Shown: positions 17,640 through 25,976 of the stretch, one piece after another | Layout: every line of letters starts with the position of its first letter | Position numbering within the stretch: position 1 is the first letter of the stretch | Origin: Rhizobium viscosum | GTDB taxonomy: Bacteria > Pseudomonadota > Alphaproteobacteria > Rhizobiales > Rhizobiaceae | Length of the DNA: 64,000 bases | Assembly (NCBI RefSeq): GCF_014873945.1 | Contig: NZ_JADBEC010000002.1 | Coordinates: 2,046,001 to 2,110,000, forward strand | Direction of reading: 5' to 3' | Made by a program: the position numbers and the translations under genes | The notes under the pieces: model-generated | Database searches by the model: none | Told to the model about the DNA's origin: nothing | What the model saw: the letters and a program-made list of their open reading frames with translations, nothing else

Positions 17640-18512
17640 TCAGCGGCCAAAGAACAGCGTTTCGGCATTCTCGATGAAGATTTTGCGGGCAAGCGTAGGG
17701 GCGCCAATGGCCTCCTGCATCCCGTCGATCAGGTCGGCGTCATCGGGCATATCGCTCCAGAGCTCGGTGTGCGGCCAGTCGCTGCCCCAGAGCAGCTTTT
17801 CCGGATGGCTGGCGGCAAGCGCCTGCACCACCTCGGCAAAGCCGGCATAGCCGTGCTCGCGCGTCAGCCTGTAGGGAGCCGTCAGCTTGACGTAGCCGCT
17901 GGGATTATCGGCGAGCCTCTGGAGCGCAGGAAGATGTTGGCGCCATGCGCCGTCGGCGAGTGGTATGAAGCCCAGATGATCGAGGACAAAGCGGACGCCT
18001 AGATGCGGCAGCCGTCCGGCAAGGCCATCGATCTGGTCCGGACTGATCTGAAGCTGCAGCGACCAGCCGAAATCGCGGATGTTAGCCGCAAGCGTTTCAG
18101 CCGCAGTAAGCGGCAGGCCGCCCTTGTTGCGCGTGTTGATACGAACGCCGCGTACCCCAAGTCGGTCGAGACGGGCAATCTCCGTGGGGTCTGTCTCGGG
18201 ATCGATGACGACGATGCCCCGCAACCGGTCCGGAAAGGCGGCCAAGGCCTCGACCAGAACCTGGTTGTCGAGGCCGTAGACGCTCGGTTGCACGAGGATG
18301 CCCCTGCCGATGCCGAGCCGGTTGGCAAAGGCGATCCAGTCGGCCGTCGTCGCGATCTGCGGCGTATAGCTGCACGGCGTATTCAGCGGTGCGTCCGACC
18401 GAAACACATGGAAATGTGTGTCGATTGTGCCCAGAGGCAGCGGTTTTTTCGGAAGACGAGTCAACGGCATGCGTGGCAAGCAGAATGGCGCTTCACTATC
18501 CGGCTCACTCAT
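17640..18512 (-). CDS. Amidohydrolase-2 family lactonase-like hydrolase (COG3618 type)
   Basis: A 290-residue TIM-barrel metal hydrolase. The metal-binding motif THFHVF is near residue 32, following TID. Other conserved barrel elements are ILVQPSVYGLDNQ (about 72), FVLDHLGFIPLADGAW (about 182) and LLWGSDWPHTELW (about 243), whose Asp is probably catalytic. The family includes 2-pyrone-4,6-dicarboxylate lactonase, L-fuconolactonase/L-rhamnono-lactonase and D-galactarolactone isomerase. Its start overlaps the stop of the IlvD-type dehydratase gene by four bases (ATGA). This coupling suggests it opens or isomerises a sugar lactone whose acid the dehydratase then uses. Confidence 0.8.
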   Translation of the reverse strand: MSEPDSEAPFCLPRMPLTRLPKKPLPLGTIDTHFHVFRSDAPLNTPCSYTPQIATTADWIAFANRLGIGRGILVQPSVYGLDNQVLVEALAAFPDRLRGIVVIDPETDPTEIARLDRLGVRGVRINTRNKGGLPLTAAETLAANIRDFGWSLQLQISPDQIDGLAGRLPHLGVRFVLDHLGFIPLADGAWRQHLPALQRLADNPSGYVKLTAPYRLTREHGYAGFAEVVQALAASHPEKLLWGSDWPHTELWSDMPDDADLIDGMQEAIGAPTLARKIFIENAETLFFGR

Positions 18513-20221
18513 TTCCGTTCCAGTTCCTCATGCTGGAGGAAATCGAAATCGGCGCCTTCGTCGGCCTGCAGCACGCGCGTATGGTAGAGCTTCGCATAAC
18601 CGCGCACCGGCTTGGCAGCCGATATCTCTCCGAGTTCCGCCATCCGCCGGTCGAATTCCGGCTGATCAATGGCAAGGTCTATGCGTCGCTCTTTGACGTC
18701 GAGGCGGATGCGGTCGCCCGTTTTCACGATCGCCAACGGTCCGCCGGCGGTGGCTTCGGGGGCGATGTGGAGCACGATGGTGCCGAAGGCGGTGCCGCTC
18801 ATGCGGGCATCGGAGATTCGCACCATGTCCTTGACGCCTTGCCGGGCGAGCTTGCGCGGGATCGGCAGGTAGCCGGCTTCGGGCATGCCCGGCGCGCCTT
18901 TCGGACCGGCATTGCGCAGAACGAGAATATCGTCGGCGCTGACATCGAGGTCGTCGCTATCGATCCGGAGCGTCATGTCCTCGATGGAATCGAAGACAAC
19001 CGCTCGCCCCTCGTGCTGCAGCAAATCCTTCGATGCGGCAGATTGTTTGATGACGGCGCCCCGAGGCGCAAGGTTGCCATGGAGTACGGCAATGGTGCCG
19101 ATCGGCTTCAGCGGCTTTTCGATAGTGCGGATGATTGTCTGCCCAGGCTCATCGGGGGCCGCGTCGATCACCTCGCCAATGGTCTTTCCGTGGACCGTCT
19201 GCTGGCTGCCGTCGATCTCGTGGCGAACGGCCTTCAGCAGCGTCTGCACCCCGCCGGCCTCATGGAACTGTTCCATATAGTGCTGGCCGGAGGGCTGCAG
19301 ATCGACGAGCAGTGGTATGACTTTGCCAAGCCTGTCGAGTTCAGCCATGTCGAGGCGAATGCCGAGCCGCCCGGTAATGGCGGCAAGATGGACGACGGCG
19401 TTGGTCGAGCCGCCCATCGCCTGCAGGGCGACAAGGCCATTGCGGATGGCCGCAGGTGTGAGGATATCGCGGACAATCGGCGCGTCCGGGTTGGCAGCAA
19501 GCCCGGCGGCGACACGGCCCGTCTCTTCGGCGAGCCGCACCCGCTCGGATTCGGCAGCGGGTGCCGATCCCGCCCGCGGCAGGCAGAGACCCATGACCTC
19601 GGTCAGGTTGGCCATGGTGCTCGCCGTTCCCATGACCGTGCAGGTGCCGATCGAGCTTGCGAGCTTGTTATTGACGTCGGTAATCTCCGCCTCGTCGATT
19701 TCGCCTGCGCGGAAGCGGCCCCAGAAACGGCGGCAATCGGTGCAGGCGCCGAGCCTTTCGCCCTTGTGATGGCCGACGGCCATCGGCCCTGTCGGCAGGA
19801 AGATCGCCGGGATCTCGCTGCTGGCGGCGGCCATGATCTGCGCCGGCAGGGTCTTGTCGCAGCCGCCGATCAGGATCACTGCATCCATCGGCTGGGCGCG
19901 GATCATCTCCTCGGTTTCCATCGCCATCAGATTGCGCAGGTACATCGAGGTCGGCGAGGCGAAGCTCTCGTGGATGGAAATGGTCGGAAAGACCATCGGC
20001 ATGGCGCCGGCCAGCATGACGCCGCGCTTGGCGGCTTCGATCAGCTGCGGGACATTGCCATGGCAGGGGTTGAAATCGCTGTAGGTATTGGCAATCCCCA
20101 CGATCGGGCGATCGAGGGCATCGTCCGAATAGCCCATCGCCTTGATGAAGGCCTTTCGGAGGAAAAGGGAAAAACCCTGATCGCCGTAACTCGTCAGCTT
20201 GCGACGAAGACCGCTCGACAT
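18509..20221 (-). CDS. IlvD/Edd-family sugar-acid dehydratase
   Basis: A 570-residue dehydratase of the dihydroxyacid dehydratase/6-phosphogluconate dehydratase family. Candidate iron-sulfur ligands are the cysteines in NPCHGN (about 60), GGCDKTLPAQ (about 128) and GACTDC (about 199). STNAVVHLAAI (about 315) and AGPKGAPGMPE (about 448) are family core motifs. Non-biosynthetic members remove water from L-arabonate, D-xylonate, L-fuconate and similar acids to give 2-keto-3-deoxy acids. The ATG at 20221 has GGGAGGAACA just upstream. It starts a minus-strand operon with the lactonase-like hydrolase, divergent from a Gfo/Idh dehydrogenase. This context supports a sugar-acid rather than a branched-chain amino-acid role. 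Confidence 0.87.
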   Translation of the reverse strand: MSSGLRRKLTSYGDQGFSLFLRKAFIKAMGYSDDALDRPIVGIANTYSDFNPCHGNVPQLIEAAKRGVMLAGAMPMVFPTISIHESFASPTSMYLRNLMAMETEEMIRAQPMDAVILIGGCDKTLPAQIMAAASSEIPAIFLPTGPMAVGHHKGERLGACTDCRRFWGRFRAGEIDEAEITDVNNKLASSIGTCTVMGTASTMANLTEVMGLCLPRAGSAPAAESERVRLAEETGRVAAGLAANPDAPIVRDILTPAAIRNGLVALQAMGGSTNAVVHLAAITGRLGIRLDMAELDRLGKVIPLLVDLQPSGQHYMEQFHEAGGVQTLLKAVRHEIDGSQQTVHGKTIGEVIDAAPDEPGQTIIRTIEKPLKPIGTIAVLHGNLAPRGAVIKQSAASKDLLQHEGRAVVFDSIEDMTLRIDSDDLDVSADDILVLRNAGPKGAPGMPEAGYLPIPRKLARQGVKDMVRISDARMSGTAFGTIVLHIAPEATAGGPLAIVKTGDRIRLDVKERRIDLAIDQPEFDRRMAELGEISAAKPVRGYAKLYHTRVLQADEGADFDFLQHEELERK

Positions 20222-20378
20222 TGTTCCTCCCTCGTCTCTTAAATCGAGCTCAAGCCTAGTGGGATATGCAAGATTGTCAATAAAGAAGATGTGCCAGTGA
20301 TGCCGGCAACTGCGATGTTCGGGAAATGAAATACGAATAATGCTAGTTAATTTGATATTTTTCCGCTTTTTCATCTCG

Positions 20379-20423
20379 AATGCGCATTGGCATTTCTAAT
20401 GATGACGTCTAAATTATCGATAA
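20379..20423. promoter_or_regulatory. Two small palindromes in the divergent ilvD-like/Gfo-Idh gap
   Basis: AATGCGCATT (20379-20388) and TTATCGATAA (20414-20423) are both perfect 10-bp palindromes. The second ends 15 bases before the ATG of the dehydrogenase at 20439. The 217-bp gap is clearly AT-rich compared with the genes. The GntR regulator at 21491 is the nearest candidate binder. Confidence 0.35.
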
Positions 20424-20438
20424 AATGAGGTGCGGTTC

Positions 20439-21464
20439 ATGGCAGAGATCAAACGAAGGCGGGTGGGGATCATCGGTGCCGGCTGGGTCAGCGAATATCA
20501 CCTGCCGGCGTGGATGAAACAGTCGGCGCGCGCCGAGGTCGTGGCGATCGCCGATCCCTCGGCGGAGGCGCGGGCGGCCAGAAGCGGGGCTTTCGGCATT
20601 CCCGGAAACTATGCAAGCGCGGAAGCAATGCTGGCGGAAGAAGCGCTCGATGCCGTTGATATCTGTGCGCCGCGCGAGGCTCATGTCGAGCTTGTGCGGC
20701 TGGCGGCGCAAAACGATCTCGATATTCTCTGCCAGAAGCCGCTGGCGCCCGACTACGAACAGGCAGTTGCTCTCATTGCCGGTCTGCCGCCGTCCATCCG
20801 CTTGATGGTGCACGAGAACTGGCGGTTTCGCGCCTATTACCGGCGGCTGAAGGCCTGGCTGGAGGAGGGGATTGCCGGCAATATCAGGCAGGTCCAGTTC
20901 GAATTCTTCTCAAGCGGCATGATCGTCGATACTGACGGCAACAGGCCAGCGCTCATCCGCCAGCCGTTTTTCCGCAGGCAGCAGCGTCTGCTGGTCATGG
21001 AGGTGATGATCCATCATCTGGATACGCTGCGCTACCTGCTCGGCGAAATGGAGGTGGTCGCCGCGCGGCTTGAGCGCAGCAATGACGACATTGTCGCCGA
21101 GGATGTTGCCTCTGTAGTCTTACGCCGGCTGGACGACGGGGTGATCGTCACTGTAAACGCCAATCTGGCGGTGCATGGCGCGCCGCCGGCGCCGCGCGAT
21201 CATCTTCGGATTTTTGGCACGCAGGCGGCGCTGGAATTGTATGGAAACCGTCTTTCGGCAACGGGCCATGCCGGCCGCGGGGAGGAATTCGATGCGGATG
21301 CCGTCTACCAGGGCGCCTATGACGCAACGATCGCGCATTTCCTCGATGGGCTGGACGGACGTGCGGTGATGGAGACGGTGCCCGACGATAACCTGAAGAC
21401 GCTGGCACTGGTCGAAGACATTTATCGGCTGAGCCGGTTCGACGCTCAACGCAAACCGCGATAA
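20439..21464 (+). CDS. Gfo/Idh/MocA-family sugar dehydrogenase
   Basis: A 341-residue NAD(P)-dependent oxidoreductase. The N-terminal Rossmann fold starts VGIIGAGWVSEYHLPAW (about 8-24). The family EKP motif appears as QKP in ILCQKPLAPDY (about 98), so the usual Glu before the catalytic Lys is Gln here. MVHENWRFRAYYRR (about 124) and VMEVMIHHLDTLRYLLG (about 188) belong to the substrate domain. Relatives oxidise sugars or inositols to lactones or ketones. The ATG at 20439 is preferred over a GTG nine bases earlier because GAGGT lies six bases before it. It runs with the GntR gene downstream and is divergent from the dehydratase operon. Confidence 0.85.
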   Translation: MAEIKRRRVGIIGAGWVSEYHLPAWMKQSARAEVVAIADPSAEARAARSGAFGIPGNYASAEAMLAEEALDAVDICAPREAHVELVRLAAQNDLDILCQKPLAPDYEQAVALIAGLPPSIRLMVHENWRFRAYYRRLKAWLEEGIAGNIRQVQFEFFSSGMIVDTDGNRPALIRQPFFRRQQRLLVMEVMIHHLDTLRYLLGEMEVVAARLERSNDDIVAEDVASVVLRRLDDGVIVTVNANLAVHGAPPAPRDHLRIFGTQAALELYGNRLSATGHAGRGEEFDADAVYQGAYDATIAHFLDGLDGRAVMETVPDDNLKTLALVEDIYRLSRFDAQRKPR

Positions 21465-21490
21465 GATGGCCCGCCGCCGGAGGACTATTG

Positions 21491-22162
21491 ATGCAGACGC
21501 TCGATGATATCAGTGAAGACGAGACCGAACACGACGATCTGAGCATTGCGCGCGCGCTTGAAGAAGACATCATCTTCGGACGGCTGGCGCCCGGCACGCG
21601 GCTCACCGAAGACACCCTGCTGGCGCGCTTCCATGTCACCCGTCATTTTGCCCGCCAGGCGATTGTCCAGCTGGAGACGATGGGCATCGTCGTGCGCGAG
21701 CGCAATAAAGGCGCAACCGTCCGCTCGCTGACCCCGCGGCAGGTGCAGGAGATTTACGATGTGCGCGAGTTACTGCAGCGGCAGGCCGCCCTCTGGATTC
21801 CCTTGCCCGCGCCCGACGAACTGATCGCCGAGCTGATGGCTCTGCATGAAGAGCACGGCCGGCACGTCGAATCCGGCTACCTGCGCGGTGTGCACGAAAC
21901 GAACGACAAGTTCCATCTGACGCTTTTCAGCGCCTGCGGCAATTCCTATCTCGTCCAGTCGATCGAGCTCTATATGCGTCTCAGCCTGCCGGTGCGCGCC
22001 AACTCAATGTCGAGCAAGGAATCGCTGCAGATCTCGCACGAGCATCATAGGCTGATGATCGAGATGCTGAAGGGCAGGGACAATTGGGTTCTGGCACAAC
22101 TCTGCGTTGACCACCTGCAGCCGAGCAAGAAGCGCTATCTTGCTTATGTGAGCGAAAATTGA
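21491..22162 (+). CDS. GntR-family regulator (FadR/FCD type)
   Basis: A 223-residue regulator. The winged helix-turn-helix is at about residues 18-78, with LTEDTLLARFHVTRHFARQAI then the wing VRERNKGATVRSL. The C-terminal all-helical FCD effector domain contains the Asp/His pattern of the family (HETNDKFHLTLF near 138 and HEHHRLMIEML near 181). The ATG at 21491 has GGAGG at seven bases; an adjacent in-frame TTG at 21488 is less well spaced. It is transcribed with the Gfo/Idh gene and ends 24 bp from the convergent kinase gene. It likely responds to a sugar acid and controls part of this island. Confidence 0.85.
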   Translation: MQTLDDISEDETEHDDLSIARALEEDIIFGRLAPGTRLTEDTLLARFHVTRHFARQAIVQLETMGIVVRERNKGATVRSLTPRQVQEIYDVRELLQRQAALWIPLPAPDELIAELMALHEEHGRHVESGYLRGVHETNDKFHLTLFSACGNSYLVQSIELYMRLSLPVRANSMSSKESLQISHEHHRLMIEMLKGRDNWVLAQLCVDHLQPSKKRYLAYVSEN

Positions 22163-22186
22163 GGCCCTAGACAGGCTGGTCGGCAA

Positions 22187-23140
22187 TCATGTCGGCCTGC
22201 GCTCGCCATCCCCCAGCAAGACCGAAACCTCGGCACGCTCCGGTGCGCCGAGCCGCCCACCAAAGGTGCTGCATTTCAGCGCCGCGGCGGCAGAGGCCAT
22301 TCGAATGGCGGCATCTGTCGTCAATCCTTCGGTGACCGCCAGCGCATAGGCGCCGTGGAAAATATCCCCGGCCGCCAGCGTGTCGACCGTCTTGACCTGA
22401 AATGCAGGTACATGCGTGACGTCAGCTGTTTCTTCGTTCCACCAATAGCTGCCGCGCTCTCCGGCCGTGACCACGATCAAAGCCTGCGGATATTGCTTCT
22501 TGAGAATCGGCACCATGCCGGCCGGATCGTCGATCTGCGAAAGGCCGCGGGCTGCCGGCTCCGAAAAGATGATGTGGTCGGCATGTTTTGCCAAGATGTC
22601 GATAATCTCAGGCGGGGCGACATCGCCATCGAGGATCGCGGGCTTTCCTGCTGCCCTTGCTGCCTGAAGGACGTTGAGGGCGAGAGCCGGCCAGCGCACA
22701 TCCACCATGACGGCATCGAATGTAGTGAGATCGTCGACCGTGACCTTCCTGACATCTTCATGCAGCCGCGGGTCGTAGAAGGGAATGATCAGCCTTTCCC
22801 CATCGTCATCGATCAGGATTGTCGAAACGGCCGAGTGGGCGCCGGCAACCCGTGTGCTCCCACTGACATCAATGCCGGCCTGGCCCAGTTCAGACAGAAT
22901 CTGCTCTCCAGCCTGATCGTCGCCGACCGCGCCCCACAGGCTTGCCAGACCGCCGAGGCGCACGATCGCATAGGCCGCACTCGAGGCCATGCCTTCGGCG
23001 ACCTGCAGCATCTCATGGGGCAGAACCTTGCCCGACGTCTGAGGAATCGTGCGAACACGAAACAGCGTATCGAGAACGGCCGCACCGACACAGAGCACGT
23101 GGCGCGGCTTACCGCCTGCATCGGAGAAGGTAGAGCTCAA
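22187..23140 (-). CDS. PfkB-family carbohydrate kinase
   Basis: A 317-residue ribokinase-fold kinase if started at the TTG at 23140, whose bases overlap the stop of the upstream ATPase gene (TTGA). No ATG fits better; the open frame runs on to 23266, but that part lies inside the ATPase gene. The N-terminal half has VLCVGAAVLDTLFRV and GMASSAAYAIVRLGG. The C-terminal ATP and catalytic region is TVDTLAAGDIFHGAYAL, where the family motif DTxGAGD is DTLAAGD and its last Asp is the catalytic base. Likely substrates are a ketose, KDG or a related keto-sugar. It is the last gene of the seven-gene operon that starts with a DHDPS-family aldolase. Confidence 0.8.
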   Translation of the reverse strand: MSSTFSDAGGKPRHVLCVGAAVLDTLFRVRTIPQTSGKVLPHEMLQVAEGMASSAAYAIVRLGGLASLWGAVGDDQAGEQILSELGQAGIDVSGSTRVAGAHSAVSTILIDDDGERLIIPFYDPRLHEDVRKVTVDDLTTFDAVMVDVRWPALALNVLQAARAAGKPAILDGDVAPPEIIDILAKHADHIIFSEPAARGLSQIDDPAGMVPILKKQYPQALIVVTAGERGSYWWNEETADVTHVPAFQVKTVDTLAAGDIFHGAYALAVTEGLTTDAAIRMASAAAALKCSTFGGRLGAPERAEVSVLLGDGERRPT

Positions 23141-24192
23141 ATGCGTCGGCCAGTTGATTTGTCGAAGAGATGGACGCTTGCCGGATCGATCGCGATCGAA
23201 ACCGTATCGTCGTAAGCGATTGCCAGCCGTTCGCGGAAGAGGCAGGAAATCTGTTCGCCATTGCAATCCAATTTGGCGAAGATTTCCGATCCGGTTCCCT
23301 CGACGATTTCGGCGCGGCCGGAAATTCCGTCTTGGCTGGCGCGGATATGTTCGGGACGGATGCCGTAGACCAGCTGACCGGCGGGTGGTGCGCTTTTGAC
23401 ATTTTCAGGCAGCGGCAGGATGAGGCCCTTCTGCGTGCGGAAAACGCCTTCTTCAATTTTGCCGTCGATGAAATTCATTGAGGGCGAGCCGATAAAGCCG
23501 GCGACGAAAAGATTGGCGGGCCGGTCATAGAGTTCCAGCGGAGCGCCGACCTGTTCGATGACGCCATCATGCAGAACGACGATCTTGTCAGCCATAGTCA
23601 TCGCCTCGATCTGGTCATGCGTTACATAGATCGTCGTCGTCTTGATACGTTGATGTAGCGATTTGATCTCGGCGCGCATCTGCACGCGCAATTTGGCATC
23701 GAGATTGGACAGCGGCTCGTCGAACAGGAAAACCTGAGGATCACGTACCAGCGCTCGGCCCATGGCAACGCGCTGACGCTGGCCGCCTGAGAGCTGCTTG
23801 GGGAAGCGGTCGAGCAGTTTTTCGAGACCAAGAATGTTGGCCGCCTTGTTGACGCGCTCCGAAATCTCCGACGTATCGGCCTTCTTCAGCTTCAGGGCAA
23901 AGCCCATATTATCGGCGACGCTCATATGCGGATAGAGCGCGTAGTTCTGGAAGACCATCGCGATATCGCGGTCGCGGGCCCTCAGGTTGCTGACATCACG
24001 AGCACCGATCCGGATTTCGCCATCGCTCATTTCTTCAAGACCGGCAATCATGCGCAGCAGGGTGGATTTGCCGCAGCCGGACGGACCGACGAGCACGACA
24101 AATTCTCCGTCGGCGATGTCGACGCTGATGTCCCTGATGACATTGACGGCGCCAAAGCGCTTCTGGACGTTTCGAATATTCACATTTGCCAT
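23137..24192 (-). CDS. CUT1 sugar ABC transporter ATPase (UgpC/MalK type)
   Basis: A 351-residue ATPase. Walker A GPSGCGKST is near residue 37, the Q-loop lies in MVFQNYALYPHM, the signature is LSGGQRQRVAMGRAL near 134 and Walker B is VFLFDEPLSNLD near 154. A C-terminal regulatory OB-like domain (about 235-351) includes YGIRPEHIR, typical of the MalK/UgpC group. These ATPases drive uptake of oligosaccharides, polyols or glycerol phosphate. It follows two MalG/MalF-type permease genes in the same operon and is coupled to the PfkB kinase gene downstream. Confidence 0.9.
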   Translation of the reverse strand: MANVNIRNVQKRFGAVNVIRDISVDIADGEFVVLVGPSGCGKSTLLRMIAGLEEMSDGEIRIGARDVSNLRARDRDIAMVFQNYALYPHMSVADNMGFALKLKKADTSEISERVNKAANILGLEKLLDRFPKQLSGGQRQRVAMGRALVRDPQVFLFDEPLSNLDAKLRVQMRAEIKSLHQRIKTTTIYVTHDQIEAMTMADKIVVLHDGVIEQVGAPLELYDRPANLFVAGFIGSPSMNFIDGKIEEGVFRTQKGLILPLPENVKSAPPAGQLVYGIRPEHIRASQDGISGRAEIVEGTGSEIFAKLDCNGEQISCLFRERLAIAYDDTVSIAIDPASVHLFDKSTGRRI

Positions 24193-24216
24193 GTTGATAG
24201 TCCTTTGAATGTCCGG

Positions 24217-25038
24217 TCAGCCGCCCTTGACGGCGCCAGCCGTCAGGCCGGCAACGATCTGCTTTTGCGCAAACATGGTCAGCACCAGCACGGGTAGCGT
24301 GACGATGAGCGCGGCGGCGGCAAGCGGCCCCCAGCTGACCTGCTCAAACGACAGCATGTTGTAGACGGCCACAGGCAGGGTTCTGGTTTCGCGGCTCGCA
24401 AGCACGATGCCGAATACGAAGTTGTTCCAGGAGAAGATGACAGACAGAATGAAGGCCACGACGATGCCGGGCTTGGCGATCGGCAGCGCCACCAGACGGA
24501 AGACCTGCCAGGATGTCGCGCCGTCGATGCTGGCGGCCTCTTCAAGCTCCATTGGCGTCGTTTCGAAATAGCCGATCATGATCCAGACGACGATCGGAAC
24601 GGTCACCACCAGATGGATGATGATCTGCGGCCAGAGTGTGCCGAGAAGGTTCAGCCATTGGAAAAGCAGGAACAGCGGGATTAGGAAGGACAGACCGGGC
24701 GTCATGCGTGCGATCATGATGACCATGGCGGAACGCTCCGCTTTCAGCCGCGCAATGCCGTAGCCGGCGGGCACGCCGATCAGCAGCGCGAGCAGGGTCG
24801 CCCCACCCGTCACGAGAATCGAATTCCAGAAGTAGAGGAAGAAGTTATTCTCCTCGAAGACCTTCATGTAGTTCGACCAGGCGAAGCGCTCGGGGATGAA
24901 GATCGGCGGATAGGCGCCGTTGTCGATTTCGTACTTCAACGACAGGGAGATCATCCAGAGGAAAAACAGGATGACTGGGGAGACCATAACGAGGGCGACA
25001 AACAGCAGCCCGATACGGTCGATCGTCTTGCGTTTCAT
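24217..25038 (-). CDS. CUT1 sugar ABC transporter permease (MalG type)
   Basis: A 273-residue membrane protein with six predicted helices; the first is near residues 9-31. The EAA loop that docks the ATPase is ELEEAASIDGATSWQVFRLVAL (about residues 162-183, written here only as the motif start EEAASIDGA). The start codon shares one base with the stop of the upstream permease gene (TGATG at 25036-25040), so the two permeases are translationally coupled. With its partner it forms the channel for the binding protein at 25976-27307. Confidence 0.87.
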   Translation of the reverse strand: MKRKTIDRIGLLFVALVMVSPVILFFLWMISLSLKYEIDNGAYPPIFIPERFAWSNYMKVFEENNFFLYFWNSILVTGGATLLALLIGVPAGYGIARLKAERSAMVIMIARMTPGLSFLIPLFLLFQWLNLLGTLWPQIIIHLVVTVPIVVWIMIGYFETTPMELEEAASIDGATSWQVFRLVALPIAKPGIVVAFILSVIFSWNNFVFGIVLASRETRTLPVAVYNMLSFEQVSWGPLAAAALIVTLPVLVLTMFAQKQIVAGLTAGAVKGG

Positions 25039-25976
25039 CAGCGTGTCTCCGTGTCGGACCAGTTGGCGCGCTGCCGGATCATCATCAGCACGAAGGAAAG
25101 CGCGACGATGATGATGAAGAAGACGACCGCCATCGCCGATCCGTAGCCGATGTCGTAGTAGGAAAAGGCAGTGTTATAGAGGTAGATGTTGATCGTCTCT
25201 GATGCGGTGCCCGGACCGCCCTGCGTCATCGCGTAGATGATGTCGAAGCTCTTGACCGCATCGATGCTCCTGATCATGACGCCGATCATCAGGAAGGGTG
25301 CGATCATCGGCAGGGTCAGGTATCGAAATTTCTGCCAGGCATTTGCACCGTCGATCTCGGCGCTTTCATAGGGTTCGCGCGGAACGGCGGCGAGCCCGCC
25401 AAGCACGATGAGCATGATCAGCGGCGTCCACTGCCAGGTCTCGACCAGGACAAGCGAAGGAATGACGCTTGTCTGGTTGTAGATCCATTCCTGCGGTCCG
25501 ATACCCACGAGCGATAGCAGGTAGTTGAGAACGCCAAGCTGCGGATGGAACATCATGGTCCAGACGAGCGCGATGGCGACGGGTGTCGCCATCATCGGCA
25601 TGACGAAAACGCCGCGCAGCAATCCGCGGAACGGAAACTGCGCGTCGAAAATCAGGGCCGCAAGCGTGCCCAGAAACAGCGGGGCGACGACCGCAAGCAG
25701 CGTATAGAGCGCCGTGTGCCACAAGGACTCCCAGAAGCGCATGTCCACCAGCAGCCGGGTGTAATTGTCCAGACCGGCAAAAACCACCGGCTGGCCCAGG
25801 GTCCAGCTGTTCAAGCTCATCCAGAGCGTAAACACCCAAGGAAACACGATGACCGCGGCGATGACGAGCAGCGCCGGGACAACGAAGGGCCAGTAGTTCG
25901 GAGCAAGCCGACCTGGCTTGCTCCTCCCATTTGCGATACTTTTCGATCGCGTGGTGTCCATGCTCACGGATGCCAT
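25038..25976 (-). CDS. CUT1 sugar ABC transporter permease (MalF type)
   Basis: A 312-residue permease with a charged cytoplasmic N-terminus (1-30) and about six helices from residue 31 (FVVPALLVIAAVIVFPWVF). The EAA loop reads YESAEIDGANAWQKFRYLTL (about 224-243). The ATG shares one base with the stop of the binding-protein gene (TAATG), unlike the other importers in this window, which have a hairpin at that junction. An alternative start at codon 6 (MDTTRSK) is possible. It is the partner of the MalG-type permease downstream. Confidence 0.86.
   Translation of the reverse strand: MASVSMDTTRSKSIANGRSKPGRLAPNYWPFVVPALLVIAAVIVFPWVFTLWMSLNSWTLGQPVVFAGLDNYTRLLVDMRFWESLWHTALYTLLAVVAPLFLGTLAALIFDAQFPFRGLLRGVFVMPMMATPVAIALVWTMMFHPQLGVLNYLLSLVGIGPQEWIYNQTSVIPSLVLVETWQWTPLIMLIVLGGLAAVPREPYESAEIDGANAWQKFRYLTLPMIAPFLMIGVMIRSIDAVKSFDIIYAMTQGGPGTASETINIYLYNTAFSYYDIGYGSAMAVVFFIIIVALSFVLMMIRQRANWSDTETR

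Noticed and set aside
18389..20242. 617-codon plus-strand open frame opposite the IlvD-like gene
   Set aside because: It is antisense to a gene with clear family motifs, has low-complexity composition (many Gly, Arg, Asp, His) and shows no recognisable domain; a GC-skew shadow.
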